Made by a program: the position numbers and the translations under genes. A stretch of DNA of 5,771 bases from Thermodesulfobacteriota bacterium (GTDB taxonomy: Bacteria; Desulfobacterota; Dissulfuribacteria; Dissulfuribacterales; UBA3076). The DNA lies in NCBI GenBank assembly GCA_003645605.1, contig QNAY01000103.1, positions 1 to 5,771 on the forward strand, written 5' to 3'. Within the stretch, counting starts at the first letter, position 1, and every line of letters starts with the position of its first letter. The notes under the pieces are model-generated. The model had not been told where the DNA came from, made no database searches, and worked only from the letters and a program-made list of their open reading frames with translations. Below, piece after piece: positions 4,924 through 5,771 of this stretch.

Positions 4924-5658
4924 ATGAAACATAATAATAATCATATCAGGGAAAAGGAACAGTTCAAAAAGCTTTTCAAACAGGAACATATTGATAATTT
5001 TGAAGAAAGATTCAAGGTCTTTGAAGTTTTTCTTCAAACCGAACGTCATGTTACGGTCAGTGAACTGCTTGAACTTCTTAATGAAAATGGGTATCAATTA
5101 GAGCTCTCTTTTGTAAGGGATACACTGGAGCTTATGTGCCGCTTCGGTTTTGCCAAGAAAATTCAGTTTGAAGATGGGCCGGTACGTTATGAACACAGGC
5201 ATTTGGGGAGGCATCATGACCATATGATCTGTACAAAGTGCAGGAATATAATTGAATTCGAGGACCAACGGCTTGAGAACCTCCAGATACAGATTGCTGC
5301 GGCCCATGGTTTTCACATGCTTCAGCATAAAATGGAAATTTATGGAATATGTTCCAACTGCCTTAAGACACGCATGCATCCTATGTCTCTTGTTATGGCC
5401 AAGCAGGGTGAACGTCTCATAATCAAGGATTTCACCGGCGGTGCGGGTGCGCGCATGCGTTTATTGACCATGGGTCTGAGAGTTGGAGACGAGCTGGATG
5501 TCATTACCAGCCCCGGCAAGGGACAGATGGTTATTGCCGTGGATTGCAGACGATACGTCATTGGGCGTGGGTTGGCACAAAAGGTATTGGTTGAGCCAAG
5601 GGAGAAATCCATATATGTTGTTAAGCGAAATGAAGGAAGGTCAGACCGGAGTAATTGA
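4924..5658 (+). CDS. fur: Fur-family iron repressor fused to a FeoA domain
   Basis: The product has 244 residues from ATG 4924. Residues about 24-90 form the winged-helix DNA-binding part of a Fur-family regulator. Residues 91-150 are the metal-binding dimerisation part, with HHDH at 97-100 and two Cys pairs (C103-x2-C106, C143-x2-C146) for structural zinc. From about 155 to 225 a FeoA-type SH3-like domain follows: KQGERLIIKDF, then MRLLTMGLRVGDEL, then GRGLAQKVLVEP. Fur proteins normally end near 150 residues, so the extra domain is a true fusion. FeoA normally assists the ferrous transporter FeoB, so the fusion joins iron-responsive repression with a Feo partner. The last 14 residues are encoded within the overlap with the next gene and are probably a non-domain tail. 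An alternative start at 4882 would add 14 residues. Divergent from dppB. Confidence 0.92.
   Translation: MKHNNNHIREKEQFKKLFKQEHIDNFEERFKVFEVFLQTERHVTVSELLELLNENGYQLELSFVRDTLELMCRFGFAKKIQFEDGPVRYEHRHLGRHHDHMICTKCRNIIEFEDQRLENLQIQIAAAHGFHMLQHKMEIYGICSNCLKTRMHPMSLVMAKQGERLIIKDFTGGAGARMRLLTMGLRVGDELDVITSPGKGQMVIAVDCRRYVIGRGLAQKVLVEPREKSIYVVKRNEGRSDRSN
4930..4948. promoter_or_regulatory. Possible Fur box in the first codons of fur
   Basis: CATAATAATAATCATATCA matches the 19-bp Fur box consensus at 13 positions, including all but two of the first 15. It sits six bases after the start-codon A of fur and encodes the His-Asn-Asn-Asn-His run at residues 3-7. If bound it would allow autoregulation by roadblock. 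The Asn/His codons are AT-rich by nature, so coincidence is quite possible. Confidence 0.3.
5598..5604 (+). promoter_or_regulatory. Ribosome-binding site of feoA inside fur-feoA
   Basis: AAGGGAG at 5598-5604 lies ten bases before ATG 5615 and within the fur-feoA coding sequence (the VEPRE codons). The later ATG at 5630 has no comparable site, so 5615 is preferred as the feoA start. Confidence 0.7.
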
Positions 5659-5771
5659 CCGTGTAGGTGGAAATGGTGCACTGCGCAGAAGGATACTTGA
5701 AATGGGTGTCCTCAAGGGTTCGGAGATTTACCTCGAGAAATACGCACCCCTGAAAGATCCTCTCGAAATGA
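5615..5771 (+). CDS. feoA: FeoA-type ferrous iron transport protein (5' part; possibly FeoA-FeoB)
   Basis: Fifty-two codons are visible before the window ends. The sequence has the FeoA SH3-like signature: KEGQTGVIDRVGG at 7-19, LRRRILEMGVLKGSEI at 23-38, and APLKDPLEM at 44-52. In this family the APL-DP-E strand is normally followed by the rest of a 75-85 residue domain, sometimes fused to the FeoB GTPase. FeoA is a small cytoplasmic partner of the FeoB membrane transporter for Fe(II). The start overlaps the end of fur-feoA by 44 bases in another frame, so expression is almost certainly co-transcribed and may be coupled. This domain is distinct from the FeoA domain in the upstream protein, so at least two FeoA domains stand in series. 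What follows cannot be seen. Confidence 0.85.
   Translation, partial: MLLSEMKEGQTGVIDRVGGNGALRRRILEMGVLKGSEIYLEKYAPLKDPLEM

Overview
This is a bacterial window with short intergenic gaps, Shine-Dalgarno sites and both strands used. The gene content (a Fur repressor fused to a FeoA domain next to feoA, Dpp/Opp-type permeases, a TrmO-like protein with a zinc ribbon) and the 8-bp repeat that encodes an ITKSPNHQ-type peptide would fit an anaerobic member of Desulfobacterota or a similar lineage. That placement is a guess, because no marker gene is present.

Left part (1-1058): the 3' end of an unrecognised gene stops at 101. It is followed by a repeat-rich stretch with a 13-bp motif in three copies (102-114, 188-200, 861-873), a small palindrome and G/C-tract inverted repeats. 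A possible 41-codon ORF (233-358) ends in a GTGA overlap with a GTG-start gene (355-864) for a zinc-ribbon plus TrmO/TsaA-like protein. This gene is AT-rich and its diagnostic TrmO motif is altered. The gap 865-1058 shows no convincing gene.

Middle (1059-2777): a 572-residue, mostly helical, acidic protein without a catalytic motif. Its C-terminus resembles the helical tail seen in SWIM-zinc-finger-type bacterial proteins. It converges, with a 7-bp gap, on two permease genes on the minus strand.

Minus-strand unit (4729 down to 2785): dppB-like then dppC-like inner-membrane permeases of a peptide/nickel-type ABC importer. No binding-protein or ATPase gene lies on either side, so the partners must be encoded elsewhere. 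dppB has a strong promoter placed so close to its ATG that the mRNA would be nearly leaderless. The N-terminus of dppC contains an 8-bp tandem repeat that could switch the reading frame.

Right part (4924 to the end): diverging from dppB is a gene for a Fur repressor fused to a C-terminal FeoA domain. It overlaps by 44 bases the start of a separate feoA (or feoA-feoB) gene that runs off the window. Iron-sensing repression and ferrous iron uptake (Feo) therefore appear to be one operon. Weak Fur-box-like sequences occur at the dppB -10 element and just after the fur start codon, so the permease pair could be iron-controlled; this is inference.

I see no CRISPR array, rRNA, tRNA or intact insertion sequence. 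The best candidates for something new are the Fur-FeoA/FeoA overlapping pair, the zinc-ribbon TrmO variant inside its repeat-flanked segment, and the possible phase-variable permease.
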